Positions 1 through 7,370 of a DNA stretch of 37,584 nucleotides are shown piece by piece. The stretch comes from G020348385 sp964580235. Lineage in GTDB: Bacteria > Acidobacteriota > Aminicenantia > Aminicenantales > Aminicenantaceae. The position numbers and the translations under genes were made by a program. Location of the stretch: the NCBI GenBank assembly GCA_964580235.1, contig CAZOJY010000023.1:1-37584 (forward strand), given 5' to 3'. Each line of letters opens with the position of its first letter. Position 1 is the stretch's first letter. The notes beneath the pieces were generated by a model. It did not search any database. It saw only the letters and a program-made list of their open reading frames with translations, and was not told where the DNA came from.

Positions 1-1558
1 TAACGGCATTGAGAACCTTCTTGCTTTCCTTCTCCTGCGCAAAAAAGACGACCTTCATTCCTTGAGGGTCGATCTTGAAGTGACGAACATTCCATTTGAA
101 GTTCGGGATACGAGTGTAGGTTTTTTCGAACTCTGTCAAGTACGCGTTTGTTGCATTCTCGGAGGCGTCCAAATCAAATGATGTTCTTTTGGCTGCAGAG
201 GGGTCGATCGTGACGGTGTCGCGGACGACCATCTTGTGGAACATCAGTCCATTTGAGCCCTTATATTCCTGCTTCTCCTGGACGAGGACGATGTTGTACT
301 CGGCTCCGGGAACGGCCTTATCGTAATCATAGTCGACTTTGACGATCCCGCCAGTAAGTTTTGCATTTAATTTGAGTTGGACAGCAGGTGAGGCAGTGAT
401 CAGAGGATCGATGGCTTCCTTGTACTGATTGAATTTGCTTTCGGCCATGCCGCGGTTTCCGCCGCCGACCATCTTATCGGTGCCCTCGATGATGACCGTC
501 GGCGTGCTGTTGACACCATAATAGTCCTGCCGTTTCTTCGTAGCGGGATTCATCATAGGGTCCGGCCGGGGAATAGGCAGGTGATACTCAAGAATCACCA
601 GGTATTTCGGATCATAGGACTCGATCAAGCCGTCGAAGCCCAGATCGGCTCCGACACAGGGGGGACATTCCGATCCTGTGAATAGTTCAGCGAGGACGGC
701 ATTCCCCTTCCACTCTCCAGACAGCTTGTACTCCTCTGCATGATAAGGGAGAGCCTTTATCTTGGCCTGGAGCTCCGCATCGAAGCCTTCCGAAGTCCCT
801 TTAATCTCCGTATAGAGGGATTTGGCTTTTTCAGCCGCATCTTCATAGGGAGTTCCCCGGCTCGGTTCGACGGCAGCGGACAGGAACGCCTCGTAGGCCT
901 TCTTCCTCTTGCCCAAGGCCAAGTTCGCTTCTCCCTGCACATAATAGAACGTGATGTTCGGTGCTCCTCCTTCAGACTTGAATGTGGAGAGAACATCCAA
1001 TGCCTTGCTAGCATCTCCGGCATTGAGATGGGCTTGGGCGACAGGGATGGCGAAACCCGTCACATAATACCTTTTTATAATATTCTGCTGGTCTTCCGGC
1101 CTCCCTTTGAATGTATCGGGATTTTCTGCAATTTTTGCTGCTGCTTTCTTGTATTCGAGAACGGTCTTCAGGACTTTGGCCTTATCGAAGGATTCGATTT
1201 TGGTGTGGGAAAGAATCTGAGAAGCCGATTGAAAATACCCCGCGAGTTTGTTCAATCCCTTTGCAGAGGCCAACCCTTCTTTCTGGAGGGAGATGACCTC
1301 ATCAAGGGAGGAGGCCAGTTCGATTTTGGTGTTTGTGATGAGGCTGTCGATCGTCCTCATCATCTTGCTGTCGGGGTAAGCCGCCTTGATACGTTCCAGC
1401 TCCTTGAGCCGGTCTGCCGGATCCTGGATACGAGTGGCTGCTGTAATCTCCTTGAATTCGGGAGGCCTCTGGCGGCGAGCCTGGGCGTCCGCAGTCGAAA
1501 TGACGGCCAATACCAAAAGGGTTATCATCAGCCACTGAAAGATCTTAAATTTGTGCAT
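1..1558 (-). CDS. Secreted thioredoxin-fold protein with helical-repeat N-terminus (C-terminus cut by window edge)
   Basis: This reading frame starts at ATG 1558 and stays open to the window edge, giving 519 codons without a stop. AGGAGG lies 6 bases before the ATG. The N-terminus is a Sec signal peptide: Lys-rich start, hydrophobic run of about 13 residues, Ala-Asp-Ala cleavage region near residue 25. Residues about 40-280 are helical and rich in Ala, Lys and Leu, with a TPR-like stretch around 190-235. A thioredoxin-like domain follows, with a CPPC pair at Cys298 and Cys301 and a cis-Pro-type Ser-Thr-Pro-Thr at Pro353. CxxC plus cis-proline is the usual oxidoreductase signature, and the layout resembles Omp28-type secreted thioredoxin-like proteins. 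The role is inferred: a periplasmic or surface thiol-disulfide protein. The true C-terminus and downstream genes are outside the window. Confidence 0.72.
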   Translation of the reverse strand, partial: MHKFKIFQWLMITLLVLAVISTADAQARRQRPPEFKEITAATRIQDPADRLKELERIKAAYPDSKMMRTIDSLITNTKIELASSLDEVISLQKEGLASAKGLNKLAGYFQSASQILSHTKIESFDKAKVLKTVLEYKKAAAKIAENPDTFKGRPEDQQNIIKRYYVTGFAIPVAQAHLNAGDASKALDVLSTFKSEGGAPNITFYYVQGEANLALGKRKKAYEAFLSAAVEPSRGTPYEDAAEKAKSLYTEIKGTSEGFDAELQAKIKALPYHAEEYKLSGEWKGNAVLAELFTGSECPPCVGADLGFDGLIESYDPKYLVILEYHLPIPRPDPMMNPATKKRQDYYGVNSTPTVIIEGTDKMVGGGNRGMAESKFNQYKEAIDPLITASPAVQLKLNAKLTGGIVKVDYDYDKAVPGAEYNIVLVQEKQEYKGSNGLMFHKMVVRDTVTIDPSAAKRTSFDLDASENATNAYLTEFEKTYTRIPNFKWNVRHFKIDPQGMKVVFFAQEKESKKVLNAV

Positions 1559-1590
1559 TTGATCCTCCTGTCGAATTTATTCTAATGCCC

Positions 1591-1619
1591 ATTATACCGG
1601 ATAATACTAATTTCGACAA
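1591..1619 (-). promoter_or_regulatory. Sigma-70-type promoter for the thioredoxin-fold gene
   Basis: Read on the minus strand, TTGTCG (1614-1619) is followed after exactly 17 bases by a perfect TATAAT (1591-1596). Transcription would begin near 1584, leaving a leader of about 26 bases that contains the AGGAGG ribosome site. Spacing and match are good; activity is untested. Confidence 0.6.
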
Positions 1620-1901
1620 AACATGGATCATCTCCGCCCACCCCAGCCTGAATGCCCAACTGGGATTTTTTATCCTCGCCGATGCTGTGGTCCTGGGGAT
1701 GGCCCCTGCCGCCTCCGCTTTGCGGGCCCATAAAGCAGAGCTATCTGATCCGGAAAAAATCATGCAGTATGAGAAACTGAGCATACCTCCTCTATTTCCT
1801 TATATTAGAGCTCGCAGTCGAACAAAATATCGCCTTCCTTGTCAAACAGGTTCAGTTGTGCGTAATATAGAACACGGCAATAATTGACGGCCAGCAATCC
1901 C
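1620..1901. other. Intergenic stretch without a supported gene
   Basis: Between the promoter of the leftward gene and the permease start there are about 280 bases. Short open frames exist on both strands (for example 1585-1887 on plus and 1545-1784 on minus). They overlap each other, lack ribosome sites and show no recognisable motif, so they are not called. No strong promoter for the permease is obvious here. Confidence 0.5.
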
Positions 1902-3416
1902 ATGAGCTCAAAGACCAATGGCATCTCGGATACTGAAAATAAATGTCCCAGTCTGTTGAGGGAGATGAGCCTATTAGGACTGGCGGCTACGGGCATCTGC
2001 TCGATGTTGGGTGCGGCCATCAATGTGATCCCATTCATGATCCAGCGGAACGTTCCCGGCATCGGTCCTTACGTTCTGCCGGCTTACCTGTTCGCCGCTG
2101 TCCCTGCAGTTTTTGCCGCTCTTGCTTATGCCATCCTGGCCTCAGCCATGCCCAGAGCCGGCGGAAGCTATGTTTATGCCAGCCGGGCTCTCAATCCTTA
2201 CCTGGGATTCGTGGCGAGTTTTTCCCAGTGGTTCGGACTTTGTATCGCCATCGGAGTGGTGTCCTACGTCCTGATTCCTTTTTTGCGGGACATCGCGGCC
2301 GCTCTGGACTTGCAGGCTACCGCCGGCGCCCTGGACACCGGTGCCATCCGTGTGATTTTAGCTATGGTGTTCTTGTGGACTTTTGTCGCTGTGAATCTGC
2401 GCGGTGTGCGCTTGTATGAAAAAATTCTCATTCCCTTGATGTTTCTGATGTTTGTGTTTGGAGCGGTGGTCATCGTAGCCGGCTTTTCTTACGGACACAA
2501 CGATTTTGCTGCCGCTCTTCTCCAGCAGGATGGGCAAACCATTCCTGTCAGGGGACCGGTTCCCTTCCGGCTCCCGATTTATTTTGCCGCTTCTGCTCTT
2601 TTGTTTGCCAGTTTTATCGGATTCGATTCCATCGCCCAGGCAGGAGGCGAAGCACGAAATCCGGGCAGGTCTCTGCCTTTGGCGATCGGGATTGCTGTTG
2701 TCACAGTCGGGACCTTTTACATCCTGTTCACGGGGGCAGTCTACCACGCTGTCCCTTGGACTTATATCGCAGAAGAGGGTTTGACACGGGACCTCACGGC
2801 ACCGGGGCTTCTCGGTTACCTGCTGCCGACTGGCTGGACAGTGGCCATCGTGGCCGGAGCTGCCGTTGCCCTGATCAATGATCTTCCTGCCATGCTGCTT
2901 GCCGTTTCTCGACTGATCTTTGCATGGGGGAAAGATAGGATTTTTCCCAGACGTGTCGCCAGTGTTCATCCGAAATGGCACACACCCCATGTGGCCATTC
3001 TGCTCAGCGGAATATTGGCATCGTTGGGCATTCTGGGAAACTATCTGGCCAATGATTTTTTCCTCGGCGTGGATATCCTTGTCATATCCATGCTGGTGAA
3101 TTTTTTGCTTATGTGTCTTTCTGTCCTGGCGTTTCCGCACAGAAATCCGGAGCTTGCAAAGCGTGTGTGCGTCGTAACGTCCAGAAAACTCCAGGTTGTC
3201 CTGGCTCTTCTTGGTGTCGTGGTGCTGGGAGGGTTCCTTGTCATCCATGTTTGGAAAGACCTCACATCTCCTTTGCGTGCATGGTACTTTCATTCCACGC
3301 CTATATGGCTTATCGTGATGGCCGTGGCATCTGGCATCTACGCTCGAGAAGTGCGGCGGTTTCAGCGCAGAAATGTCGATGTTAAGGCCCTGTTCTCAAA
3401 ACTTCCGCCAGAGTGA
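1902..3416 (+). CDS. APC-superfamily amino acid/amine permease
   Basis: This is an integral inner-membrane transporter of 504 residues with about 12 hydrophobic segments, typical of the amino acid-polyamine-organocation family. The first segment holds the family's glycine-rich unwound helix region (Gly-x-x-x-Met-Leu-Gly-Ala). A conserved loop with Phe-Asp-Ser and Gly-Gly-Glu-Ala-Arg-Asn-Pro around residues 245-260 matches the APC motif for the helix 6-7 region. ATG 1902 is chosen; an in-frame TTG at 1884 is an alternative, and neither has a clear ribosome site. The gene runs 7 bases short of the AKR-RidA fusion gene, so the two are probably co-transcribed and the permease may import the fusion enzyme's substrate or a precursor. 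The substrate cannot be read from sequence. Confidence 0.85.
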   Translation: MSSKTNGISDTENKCPSLLREMSLLGLAATGICSMLGAAINVIPFMIQRNVPGIGPYVLPAYLFAAVPAVFAALAYAILASAMPRAGGSYVYASRALNPYLGFVASFSQWFGLCIAIGVVSYVLIPFLRDIAAALDLQATAGALDTGAIRVILAMVFLWTFVAVNLRGVRLYEKILIPLMFLMFVFGAVVIVAGFSYGHNDFAAALLQQDGQTIPVRGPVPFRLPIYFAASALLFASFIGFDSIAQAGGEARNPGRSLPLAIGIAVVTVGTFYILFTGAVYHAVPWTYIAEEGLTRDLTAPGLLGYLLPTGWTVAIVAGAAVALINDLPAMLLAVSRLIFAWGKDRIFPRRVASVHPKWHTPHVAILLSGILASLGILGNYLANDFFLGVDILVISMLVNFLLMCLSVLAFPHRNPELAKRVCVVTSRKLQVVLALLGVVVLGGFLVIHVWKDLTSPLRAWYFHSTPIWLIVMAVASGIYAREVRRFQRRNVDVKALFSKLPPE

Positions 3417-3423
3417 TGAACCG

Positions 3424-4863
3424 ATGAAAAAATTAGTCGAACGCTGTGAATTGGCTCCAGGATTCTCTATTTCCCGGATTCTGACGGGACTGTGGCAGAT
3501 CGCGGATATGGAAAGGGATGGTCAGTCCATGGATCTTAAGGCTGCTGCGGATGCTATGGTCTCTTATGTGGACGCAGGTTTTACGACCTTCGATATGGCA
3601 GATCATTACGGTTCGGCCGAAAAGATAGCGGGTTTATTCCTGAAGGAGTATGGTTCTCGGGCACAGCTGCTGACAAAATGGGTGCCGAAGCCTGGGCCTG
3701 CCACTCGAGAGGACGTCAGGGCCGCTGTGCAGCGATCCCTCGAAAGAATGCAAACCAGCCGGCTGGATCTTCTTCAGTTTCACACCTGGAACTATGCTGA
3801 TCCAAATTGGCTGGACTGCTTAAGCTGGCTTCAGGAACTCAAACAGCAAGGGCTGGTCCGCCACTTGGGTTTGACCAATGTCGATACGGCCCACTTTCGG
3901 ATCGCTGCAAACAGCGGCATCGAGATCGTATCCAATCAGGTCTGTTTCTCGCTCCTCGATCAGCGGGCAAGGCGCGGCATGAGCGAGCTGTGTCTGAAGC
4001 ATGGAATCAAGCTGCTGGCATTCGGGACTGTTGCAGGCGGATTTTTGACGGAGCGCTGGCTCGGAAAACCGGAACCTGGCTGGGACGAGTTAGTCACATG
4101 GTCCCAGATGAAGTACAAACGGTTTATCGATGCTGCAGGCGGATGGCAGGTTTTCCAGGACCTCTTGCACAGAGTGGATCAAATTGCCCAGAGACTGGGG
4201 GTCTCGATAGCCAACGTTGCATGCCGCTTCGTCCTCGAGGAACCTGCTGTTGGGGGTATCATCATCGGTGCCCGGTTGGGACAATCCGACCATATCCAGA
4301 ACAATCTTCGCGTCTTTCAATTCTCCCTCGATGAATTGGATCGAACCAAGATCAATGATGTTTTGGCAAGACTCCAGCCTATTCCCGGAGACTGTGGGGA
4401 CGAATACCGCCGTCCTCCATTCCTCACGGCTTCAGGGAATTTAAGCCACCATGTCGAATCGATTCCACCCCCCTATGTGTCCCAGGCCTCAGAGGGCGGC
4501 CTTATTGTCGATCTGAGCGGCAAAGGAAGGGCCATTCGCCGCGAAAACCACATCTCTATCTCCGCAACAGATGCGACCTATGGCGGTCGCGTCATCGGCG
4601 GGAAGGATCCTGCCGCACAGTATCATTTTGTGGTCGACAAGATCGAAGGGGCAATAAACTCTCTAGGAGGCCAGTTGAAGGATATCATCTGCACCGAAGT
4701 GTATATCCATAATATGGCAGATGCAGGGGCAGTGGATCGTGCCCACGGGGAACGGTTCCATGGGATCCGGCCTGCGCACACGTTAACTCAGGCCAAGCTC
4801 GAAGGAGAGGGATGTCTGGTCGAGATAAAAGCCGAGGCGGTCATAAAAAAACCGCACATGTAA
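3424..4863 (+). CDS. Aldo/keto reductase fused to a C-terminal RidA/YjgF domain
   Basis: The protein has 479 residues in two domains. Residues about 14-330 form an aldo/keto reductase barrel with the complete catalytic tetrad: Asp57, Tyr62 (in Asp-His-Tyr-Gly), Lys85 and His120 (in Gln-Phe-His-Thr-Trp). Residues about 345-475 match the RidA/YjgF/UK114 fold, including the Arg-Pro-Ala-x-Thr region near the end. In imine-hydrolysing RidA proteins this motif carries an arginine (PAR-S/T); here the position is His452, so classic enamine/imine deaminase activity is doubtful. The ATG at 3424 is chosen because residues upstream of it lie inside the permease coding region and look unrelated. Both domains usually occur as separate proteins. 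With the adjacent permease, a two-step conversion of an imported carbonyl or amine compound is a reasonable inference; the substrate is unknown. Confidence 0.85.
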   Translation: MKKLVERCELAPGFSISRILTGLWQIADMERDGQSMDLKAAADAMVSYVDAGFTTFDMADHYGSAEKIAGLFLKEYGSRAQLLTKWVPKPGPATREDVRAAVQRSLERMQTSRLDLLQFHTWNYADPNWLDCLSWLQELKQQGLVRHLGLTNVDTAHFRIAANSGIEIVSNQVCFSLLDQRARRGMSELCLKHGIKLLAFGTVAGGFLTERWLGKPEPGWDELVTWSQMKYKRFIDAAGGWQVFQDLLHRVDQIAQRLGVSIANVACRFVLEEPAVGGIIIGARLGQSDHIQNNLRVFQFSLDELDRTKINDVLARLQPIPGDCGDEYRRPPFLTASGNLSHHVESIPPPYVSQASEGGLIVDLSGKGRAIRRENHISISATDATYGGRVIGGKDPAAQYHFVVDKIEGAINSLGGQLKDIICTEVYIHNMADAGAVDRAHGERFHGIRPAHTLTQAKLEGEGCLVEIKAEAVIKKPHM

Positions 4864-4931
4864 TCAATGCGGAGCAGCGAATCTGGTGTGCCCGTTTACC
4901 CAACTGAATTAGGAACGCAGCCCATTTGAAA

Positions 4932-5327
4932 TTAAAGCTCGTCCCAGAGCCGCAGTCCGGGGATAAAAGCAAAATGGCGGTCATAGGTGAGAAGGACTGA
5001 TCCTGTTTCGAGAGCATGGGCACCGATCCAGATATCATTGACCGGAATCGGATGACCGGTCTTTCTCAGCGCCTCCTTGATAAGACCAAAAATCTCTGCC
5101 GTTTCCTTGGAGGCCTCCAGAACAGAAACTGTGGATTTTATCAGGAATCTCTCGAGAATTTGTTTGTTTTCTTTTTGTTTATCGCCGGCTCTAAAGCCTG
5201 CATACAGTTCTCCCATGACAAACACTGACATACAGACACTTTCGGCCTGGCCCAGATAAGCAAGGACCTGATCATCTCCCCTCAAATAGCCCACATAAGC
5301 ATTTGTATCCAGAAGAATTTTTCTCAT
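4932..5327 (-). CDS. PIN-domain ribonuclease toxin (VapC/FitB-like)
   Basis: This 131-residue protein is a full-length PIN-domain toxin. The acidic metal-binding residues are visible: Asp7 in Leu-Leu-Asp-Thr-Asn, Glu40 in Met-Gly-Glu-Leu, Asp98 in Val-Asn-Asp-Ile-Trp and Asp116 in Thr-Tyr-Asp-Arg-His-Phe. Family members are Mg-dependent RNases that cut tRNA or rRNA and are held inactive by the partner antitoxin. Its ATG overlaps the antitoxin stop in an ATGA arrangement, so translation is coupled. The 3' end converges on the AKR-RidA gene with a 68-base gap and no clear terminator. Confidence 0.87.
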   Translation of the reverse strand: MRKILLDTNAYVGYLRGDDQVLAYLGQAESVCMSVFVMGELYAGFRAGDKQKENKQILERFLIKSTVSVLEASKETAEIFGLIKEALRKTGHPIPVNDIWIGAHALETGSVLLTYDRHFAFIPGLRLWDEL

Positions 5328-5578
5328 TTCCAGTCCTCGGGATGTATCTGTTCGAGGTCTTTGATAGCTTCGAAAAAGGTTTTTTCATCGTCTTCTGCCC
5401 AGATGCCGAAAAGATCCAGGAATTGCTCCCGATTTTCCTGTCTGTCTTTGTCAATGCCGAGTGCTTTCGCCAGCAGAGCTTTCACGATCCTATTGATGCT
5501 TGTGCCCTCTGATTTGGCTCGCTTTTTGATCAATTTTTCTGTTTTGTTATCGATTCCATGGATGGTGATGGATTTCAT
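5324..5578 (-). CDS. RHH antitoxin (VapB/FitA-like)
   Basis: This 84-residue protein begins with a ribbon-helix-helix motif: a short beta strand (Lys-Ser-Ile-Thr-Ile-His-Gly-Ile) followed by two helices with Glu-Gly-Thr-Ser-Ile-Asn-Arg between them. The acidic C-terminus, rich in Asp, Glu and aromatic residues, is the usual toxin-binding tail. It is first in the operon and overlaps the PIN toxin by 4 bases. RHH antitoxins normally repress their own promoter; the repeated half-sites just upstream fit this. Confidence 0.85.
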   Translation of the reverse strand: MKSITIHGIDNKTEKLIKKRAKSEGTSINRIVKALLAKALGIDKDRQENREQFLDLFGIWAEDDEKTFFEAIKDLEQIHPEDWK

Positions 5579-5590
5579 CCGCGCTCCTGT

Positions 5591-5648
5591 GAATCATATT
5601 ATGAATCATTACGAATCATATTATGAATCATTTTTGTCTATTTTGCAA
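5591..5648 (-). promoter_or_regulatory. Toxin-antitoxin promoter with four-half-site operator
   Basis: A 19-bp unit (gaatcatattatgaatcat) occurs twice, at 5591-5609 and 5613-5631. The 7-mer gaatcat therefore appears four times, at 5591, 5603, 5613 and 5625, with 12/10/12-base spacing and a 22-base period, about two helical turns. On the minus strand TTGCAA (5643-5648), 17 bases and CATAAT (5620-5625) form a candidate promoter whose -10 touches the operator. The layout suits an RHH tetramer blocking RNA polymerase. Confidence 0.65.
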
Positions 5649-5769
5649 CCTTAAAATCTTTCTCCCTTTGGGCCTAAATATCCGTTTGTTTTGCGACTGA
5701 AAAATCAACAGGGACCGACTAGGTGATCGATCCCCATTACCATAAAATAAAATACAAAAAGTCCGGTCT

Positions 5770-6693
5770 TCACTTGAGTTTTTCGAGGACTTCCATTTCC
5801 AGGGCGGCAAGTTTCAATTCGGCTTTAGCGGCGTTCAGAGCGAATTCTATTTGTTTGACTTCCATGTGATTGATTCCACCCTGGGCTTCGAGGATTTTTA
5901 TCCGTTCCAGCTGATCCTTCAGCGATTTAACCTTGGATTGGGCCAGGAACAAATTCCTTTCGGCGCTGGCCAACCGGTCCTGGATTTCCACCTCCTTTGC
6001 CGTGATGTCCCGGTCGAGAAAACGGGCGCGCAGATCGAGCCGCTTTTGGATCTTGTCGATCATGATTTTTCGGGCGGTTATATCTGTTCGGATCATGTCC
6101 ATCTCGGTCCTTTGGACCATCTTGTTCTCGACCATCTCTTTGATTCGAGACAGGTTATTTTCGAGTTGTTCAAGACCCAGTTTGGACTCCCTCATCTCGA
6201 TCATCAACCGCTCGCTGACAAAATCGCGGCCTCCGACCAAAGGAGCGTAAAGTTCGTTGCGCGGGATGTCGCCCGACATTTTCACCTCGTCCAGGTTCAA
6301 CAGCGATCTTTTGAGATCCCATTCCGCATTCTCTAAAGCAAGTTTCATCGCTTGATATTCATCTTCCCGGATCAATCTATTCGCAGCGCGGCTTTTTGCA
6401 CTGGAGGCCATCTCTCTGATCGATTCCAGATGAACCTTTTTCAGTTCGACCTCGGTTTCGACCCTTGCGATCTCGATTTTTTTCCGCCAGGAATCTTTGA
6501 TAAAATCGGCGGCTTTCGTCACGGCCACCCCAGTTATCAAGACACCTATTACAGCAGCGATCGCAACCGTCCTGCGGGGAACGGTTATTCTCCCGGAAGA
6601 AGATCTCAGGCGGTTTGCCCTCCGGAATTCCGATGACAGCTGCCATTCAAGCCGCTCCATGAATCGATCATCGGGTTCGTAGATTTTATTCAT
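5770..6693 (-). CDS. Single-TM coiled-coil protein, putative anti-sigma partner of the ECF factor
   Basis: The 307-residue protein has a short, charged cytoplasmic N-terminus (residues 1-41), one transmembrane helix (about 42-60) and a long periplasmic region (about 65-307) that is almost entirely heptad-like alpha helix with Leu, Glu, Lys and Arg. The coiled coil resembles those of efflux or adaptor proteins, but no named family is certain. ATG 6693 is chosen over 6705 because GGAGG sits 5 bases upstream, inside the end of the sigma gene. The two genes overlap by 8 bases, so translation is probably coupled. Position and topology suggest an anti-sigma factor that senses envelope state. The zinc-binding anti-sigma His-x3-Cys-x2-Cys motif is absent, so this is not a ZAS-type protein. 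Confidence 0.6.
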   Translation of the reverse strand: MNKIYEPDDRFMERLEWQLSSEFRRANRLRSSSGRITVPRRTVAIAAVIGVLITGVAVTKAADFIKDSWRKKIEIARVETEVELKKVHLESIREMASSAKSRAANRLIREDEYQAMKLALENAEWDLKRSLLNLDEVKMSGDIPRNELYAPLVGGRDFVSERLMIEMRESKLGLEQLENNLSRIKEMVENKMVQRTEMDMIRTDITARKIMIDKIQKRLDLRARFLDRDITAKEVEIQDRLASAERNLFLAQSKVKSLKDQLERIKILEAQGGINHMEVKQIEFALNAAKAELKLAALEMEVLEKLK

Positions 6694-7192
6694 TTTTTCC
6701 TCCATTAGTCTTTATATTTGGGAGCAGTGGTTTCAATGACTGGCGGGCCCGCCTCAATTGTCCTTCGACTGCTCGCACTGAAATGGACATTGTTTCCGCG
6801 ATCTCCCTGATCTCCATCCCATCATAGTAAAAGGCCTCAATAATTCTGGCCTTTTTTCGTCCCAGGGAAGAGATGGCAAAATATGTTTCCAATGATTTGA
6901 ACTGGTCCTGGGATGACTGAATGTCGGCGTTGGGCTCAATATCCAAATCTACTTTTTTGTGCCGTCTTTTTTGTCTCAAATAGTCGATGAGAATGTTTCG
7001 AGCGACTCGTTTCAACCAGGCCAAAGGAGAATTAGGCACGGTTTTCCGGTTCCAGCTATCAAGGGCTCTCAGGTAGGATTCCTGCACGATGTCCTCTGTC
7101 AATTCATGAATCCCGCCGGTGCGCTTGGCTATGTACCTGTACAGGGGATGGATCGAATCCTTGTAAACCTTCAGCCACTGTTGTTCTGTCAT
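6686..7192 (-). CDS. ECF-type RNA polymerase sigma factor
   Basis: The protein has 168 residues and the two-domain ECF layout. Region 2 (about residues 12-80) includes Asp-Ile-Val-Gln-Glu-Ser-Tyr and Trp-Leu-x-Arg-Val-Ala-Arg-Asn. Region 4 (about 110-160) contains a helix-turn-helix (Ile-Arg-Glu-Ile-Ala-Glu-Thr-Met, then Val-Glu-Gly-Gln-Leu-Arg-Arg-Ala-Arg). ATG 7192 has AAGGA about 10 bases upstream; an in-frame GTG at 7216 would add 8 residues. It is translationally coupled to the one-TM coiled-coil gene. ECF factors usually drive their own operon, but no confident bipartite ECF promoter was found in 7193-7370. Confidence 0.88.
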   Translation of the reverse strand: MTEQQWLKVYKDSIHPLYRYIAKRTGGIHELTEDIVQESYLRALDSWNRKTVPNSPLAWLKRVARNILIDYLRQKRRHKKVDLDIEPNADIQSSQDQFKSLETYFAISSLGRKKARIIEAFYYDGMEIREIAETMSISVRAVEGQLRRARQSLKPLLPNIKTNGGKNE

Positions 7193-7370
7193 GGAGTTTG
7201 TTTCCTTCTCATGCACATTCTACTCTATTGACGGTTTTCGCAAGGAAAATCCCACAAAAAAAATAAATTTCAAGGAGAGATGGGGCAATTGAAAAGTGGT
7301 CCTTACGTCCGGATAAACTAATGTGGAAGATTGATACGAACTTCTCTGAGATGCACTGGTGAAGTGATTA

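Noticed and set aside
740..1585. 281-residue plus-strand frame
   Set aside because: It lies entirely antisense to the secreted thioredoxin-fold gene, whose signal peptide, CPPC motif and promoter are convincing.
1585..1887. 100-residue plus-strand frame upstream of the permease
   Set aside because: It has no ribosome site, overlaps an equally long minus-strand frame and the promoter of the leftward gene, and shows no motif.
2358..3293. 311-residue minus-strand frame inside the permease gene
   Set aside because: It is very rich in Lys, Arg, His, Gln and Asp without structure, as expected for the antisense of a membrane-protein gene.
4864..4931. Terminator between the AKR-RidA gene and the toxin gene
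   Set aside because: No stem with a T-tract could be found in this gap.
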